From Phanerodontia chrysosporium (Eukaryota > Basidiomycota > Agaricomycetes > Polyporales > Phanerochaetaceae): DNA of 64,000 nucleotides. Under the pieces are notes generated by a model. That model was not told the DNA's origin. It worked only from the letters and a program-made list of their open reading frames with translations, and searched no databases. The position numbers and the translations under genes are program-made. Below, piece by piece: positions 60,572-64,000 of this stretch (position 1 is its first letter; every line of letters starts with the position of its first letter). The DNA is taken from NCBI GenBank assembly GCA_001910725.1, contig MJGA01000004.1:1984001-2048000 (forward strand), given 5' to 3'.

Positions 60572-61379
60572 ATGCACGCTATGGCCACGATAGACATCAA
60601 GGATATTATGTACGTGGAATATGTTGTCTGACTCCATAAAATAATGCTTATTGCTACCTTGGTCCAGCAAGACAATGCGCGAAGGCGCCGCGATCATAGA
60701 CCCCGAGGAGGACTACATGACAATCGCAGCCGCGGAGGAGCAGATGTCGCTCACAGAGGCGACGCGCAAGAAAGAAATTGATCAGGCGAAAGGAAAACTG
60801 CGCGGTCCGTCCCTCTATCGCCTGCCTACTCTCGTGCACTCACCTGTCGTCCGCCAGAGCTCGCACGCGTCCTCGAAGCCGCACGGATATCGTCGACGCG
60901 CCCAAGCACGGTGCCCAGCGCTGAGCAGCACGCCGCGACGCTGAACCGGCTCGACGGCGCCAAGTTCTCGCTCGGCAAGGCGATCAACGAGGCGGAGGAC
61001 ACGCTTGCGCGCAAGGAGGCAGAGCTGCAGAGCCTCAAGGAGGAACTCCAGGCGCTCGAGAACGAAGATCCTGCGGCGGAACATGACCTGGACGCGACTG
61101 CGTGCGTGACCTTGTTTCTTTTTCTATCAGTGGTGCTGACGCGTGCTGGAAGTCTGCGGCTCGCAATGTACCGCGGACTTGGGTTCGAACCGATCATCGA
61201 CAAGGACGGGAGAATGCACAAGATGCTGATTCGTGAGTCCTGGGGGCATCACAGCCCATCTCGCCGCTGACTTCGGTCTAGGTGCACAATCCGGCGATGT
61301 ACACCTCTTGTCCTTTGACGATCCAAAGCTCTCGGACGTGGACTATGCCAATCTCGCCTGGAAGCTCTCATCTTCATGA
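60572..61379 (+). CDS. SPC24: Spc24, Ndc80 kinetochore complex subunit
   Basis: Exons 60572-60609, 60668-60804, 60858-61101, 61153-61232, 61282-61379; about 198 residues (195 if the next in-frame ATG at 60581 is used). The N-terminus MATIDIKDIIKTMREGAAII is followed by a long coiled coil (about residues 35-125; AKFSLGKAINEAEDTLARKE, AELQSLKEELQALENE). The small C-terminal globular domain has LRLAMYRGLGFEPIIDKDGR, MLIRAQSGDVHLLSFDD and YANLAWKLSSS, as in Spc24. With Spc25 it anchors the Ndc80 complex to the inner kinetochore through the Mis12 complex or CENP-T. Intron 3 ends in AAG. Length fits the family. It converges on the CAF-1 subunit gene. Confidence 0.9.
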
Positions 61380-61732
61380 CAAGCTATGTCCAACATTTGA
61401 CCGTATTTATTTCTAATATCTCCCTTCATACACGCAATGTACAATAGCAATAGCTCTACCCCCTGGAACACGTCTGTCTTGAAGTGGACTGGTCGCTACA
61501 CATCGCTTGTTGTGCTTGAGACTAAAGTCGACCCCCTGGGCCTCTTGCCGAGTTGCTCAAGCACTCGCATTTGGAAGCAAGTCTAGCAACTGGATAAGAT
61601 TTCAGGGATATATACAATGACGGCTAGCATGCCAAAGTCCACGATTAAACGAGGGTACAAGGAACCCAAGCAAGTAACGAAACTCCCTCGTCACGCCAAG
61701 CCGTACAACGCCTATATGATTGTTTACAAACG
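61380..61732. other. Convergent intergenic spacer, no gene seen
   Basis: About 350 bases between the 3' ends of SPC24 and the CAF-1 large subunit. Nothing recognisable. Confidence 0.5.
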
Positions 61733-64000
61733 TCAGGAGCCTGCATATCCATCGGAAAGACAAGTAGCACCCACCCGAACCTCAGGCTTGACGACCCACA
61801 CCTTCCCAGCGCCGGCCTCCTTGCTCTTCTCGCCGATCTCACGCACCTTGGCCTCGATCGCGTTCTTCTTCACGAGCGTGTTGAGCTCCTTGTACACGCC
61901 CTCGACGATCACGGCGAGGCTGCCCGTGTTGAGCTCCTTGATCTTCGCGAGCAGCACTGGCATCGATGCCTCCGGGAACGCCGTCTTCGGGGCTGCCGAG
62001 GGCGTTTGGCCTGGTCCGCGGCGCTGCCTGTGACAGAGGATGCTGCAGCAACGTGTGCTGGCAGGGCGGGAACCGCGAAGCTGACGTCTTGAAGGGGCTG
62101 TGGCGCGGCCTTACCCGTCGGGACGTGCTCCACAGGTGGTGCAACGTACTTGAATGGGTTGATAGGTACTGGGGTGTCTGCACGATTGTTAGCCTGTGTA
62201 GCATGCTAATCCAGCAACTTCGCTTACCATTGAAGAACTGTATTCGCATCGCCTTGAAAGGCTCCCAGGTACATTCGCCCAGGGTACTCTCCCAGCACGG
62301 GCCCTTCTCGAACTGAACGAGAGGCTCGACGATGCGCCGCTTCTTGCTCTTTTTCTCTTTCTCCTCAGCCTCCTTGCCTTTGCGCTTGCTCGGCGCGGGA
62401 ACTGGCGGGAAGTCTGGGCTGGAGAACCGCTCGTCAACAGGTGTGCCAGGGTCCACGGGCTCGTCGTCGTCGACAAGCCAGCTGTCGAGGTCCGAATCCG
62501 CATCCTCCGCCGCGCCGGCTTCCTCTTCCTCCTCCTCGCCGGCGTCCTCGAGCACGTCACCCTCCTCTTCGTCCTCCCACTCCGCCTCGCTGTCCACTGC
62601 GTAGTCGATGCTCACGACATCCTTCCCAAACGGACGGCGCGGCCCGACCTCGCGCGAGTTGCGCGTCCAGGTGCCAAAGTACCCGGGGCGCAGGTCTTCG
62701 TGGAAGATCAGCACCTTCGCCGGGATCTTCGTGCGGTCGCGCAGCAGAGCCAGCAGCTTGCGCACCGCTTGGTCGTCCTCGCCTGTCACCTCGGCCTCCG
62801 TGAGCTTCTGCATGATCGTGCGGACGACGTAAGGGTGGTAAGACTTCAGTGTCGGATGGCGCCGTGGTGGATAAGGCAGCGCTGGCGGCCGAAGGCGAGG
62901 GTGCAGGGAGCGTAACGAGTCTCGTAGACGTTCTGTAAAATGATTTGGACCAATGATCTTCTGTGGAATGACATGAACAATCCTACCTTCTGCCGTCTTT
63001 TGGCCTAGATGCAAGTCATCATTGCCCTTCCAATCCGATGCTTCGAGCATTTCCACGTCTTCTTCTTGCTGTACCGTAGGCCTCTCTGCTTTCTTCGCGT
63101 GGCTGTCATCGTCGTCGTCGATGACTATGACGTCGCTCTGTTTCTCCTTCCCTTTGTATGTCTTTCCCGCCCGTACCTCAGCAAACCAATTCGTCGGTGC
63201 AAGTGTAGCATCCTTCTTGAGAAGGAATGGTTTAAATGTCTTTTCAAATTCAGAGACGACCTTGGCTGGCTCCTGGGTTTTGGGCGAGGTCGATGGGCCA
63301 CTGTTCGTCAGCGCAGAAGAACTGGCGATGGGACCCTTCGGTTTGCCAAAGAAGCTAGCCATGAGATTGCGAGATCGACTCTGCGCCTCCTGTGCCTTCT
63401 TCTCTTTCTCCGCTTTCGCTAGTCTCTTCTCAAGACGTTCTTTCTCCTATGTGAAGAAGTGTCAAGAAGGCATGTTGGGCGCACACTGTATCAACCAGCA
63501 CCTTTGCAGCTCTCTCGGGATCCAGCACTTTCTTCGGACGGCCTTTGGCTGCTTTGGCAGGAGATTCGGGATCTTCCGACTGCTGCTTCAGGTTCTCATC
63601 ACTGGCCTCTTCATGTTTCCGTTTCAGAGCACTTGACGGTGTGCCGGGTTCGGCTGGGAGAGTCGCCGCGGCCTGCTGTGGCACCTCCTTGGTATCGGAG
63701 TGTACGGGTGCTACAGCCTTCGAAGCTGCGACCGGCACTTTCGCGTTCGTAGTCGAGATCTTTGAATTCCAGAGAGAATAGCCGACTGGTCTGGCTCTGG
63801 CAGACTTCGGAATAAAGCGAGGACATCCTCCGCGATCTACTCATCGTGAACTTTTGCGCACGCGATTATGCCTAGAGCTGGCTCACCTGTTTCCGTTCTG
63901 ATAGTCTCGTCAACGCTTTGTCTCTCGAAGCCTTGGGAAGCCAGTCCCGAAACTCTTCCCTCACTTCCCACCGCCAGATTTGCCACGCTACAGGTATCTT
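61733..64000 (-). CDS. RLF2: CAF-1 large subunit (histone H3-H4 chaperone), 5' end outside the window
   Basis: Visible exons: 63887-63987, 63502-63836, 62987-63446, 62228-62932, 61733-62177; the start lies to the right of the window. In order: WRWEVREEFRDWLPKASRDK; a basic region RPKKVLDPERAAK; a Lys/Glu-rich KER-like helix (EKERLEKRLAKAEKEKKAQE); ASFFGKPKGP, resembling the PCNA-binding and conserved F motif; LIFHEDLRPGYFGTWTRNS, the CAF-1 p150 signature; a long acidic stretch; and a C-terminal winged-helix region (PVLLAKIKELNTGSLAVIVE). CAF-1 deposits H3-H4 behind replication forks. Two one-base losses are needed: near 63769-63770 and in the GGG at 62000-62002. Intron 62933-62986 is 54 nt and open, so retention would keep frame. 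Confidence 0.9.

Noticed and set aside
63711..63836. A separate gene ending at 63711 next to CAF-1
   Set aside because: Its residues continue into the CAF-1 frame once one base is added at 63769-63770, and they resemble the N-terminal part of basidiomycete CAF-1 large subunits.

Overview
The window is chromosomal DNA of a basidiomycete fungus, most likely an agaricomycete. Nearly every gene is broken by introns of about 46-63 nt with GT-AG ends, 5-13 per gene. Conserved eukaryotic proteins only read through once these introns are removed. The content is typical of a filamentous basidiomycete: Ssb-type Hsp70, APM4, CRM1, a CE16 esterase, a Zn2Cys6 regulator and an F-box protein of a kind common in Agaricomycetes. 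I see no mobile element, CRISPR, prophage or rRNA/tRNA gene that I can support.

Layout. 1-9.4 kb: SCD6 (+), CAB5 (-), a UDP-galactose-type transporter (-), mitoribosomal MRP51 (+), a small HYPK homologue (-) that overlaps the MRP51 stop, and a broken ABM-like monooxygenase (-). 9.6-13.6 kb: AP-2 mu (-) and a secreted CE16 esterase (+). 13.6-17.3 kb is a gene-poor island. 17.3-28.4 kb: a Zn2Cys6 factor (+), UPF1 (-) head-to-head with TRF4 (+), and a large disordered protein (+) whose start codon is split by an intron. 29-37 kb: an F-box protein (-), a second gene-poor GC-rich stretch, and an arrestin-like protein (-). 37.2-40 kb: an SLC35F6-type transporter (+), followed by a third gene-poor stretch. 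42.1-49.2 kb: SHQ1 (-), anthranilate synthase TRP2 (+), mitoribosomal MRP4 (-), Hsp70 SSB (+). 49.5-57 kb: AFG2 (+) and CRM1 (+). 57.5-64 kb: two tandem MDR oxidoreductases (+), kinetochore SPC24 (+), and the large subunit of CAF-1 (-), which runs off the right edge.

Many genes serve RNA and ribosome metabolism: mRNA decay (SCD6, UPF1), nuclear RNA surveillance (TRF4), H/ACA RNP assembly (SHQ1), 60S maturation (AFG2), export (CRM1), nascent-chain handling (SSB, HYPK) and mitoribosomes (MRP51, MRP4). They are interleaved with unrelated genes, so I infer no operon-like system.

The main cross-window observation is technical. In at least nine genes the conserved reading breaks once or twice, always by the loss of exactly one base beside a short run of C or G. 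Nearly all of these genes are housekeeping genes, so systematic under-calling of G/C runs in the assembly is more likely than decay. The exon coordinates below already allow for it. I found no convincing new biological system. The most unusual biology is the split start codon, the tiny first coding exons, the paired palindromes before the second oxidoreductase, and a CE16 enzyme whose catalytic Asp position holds Asn.
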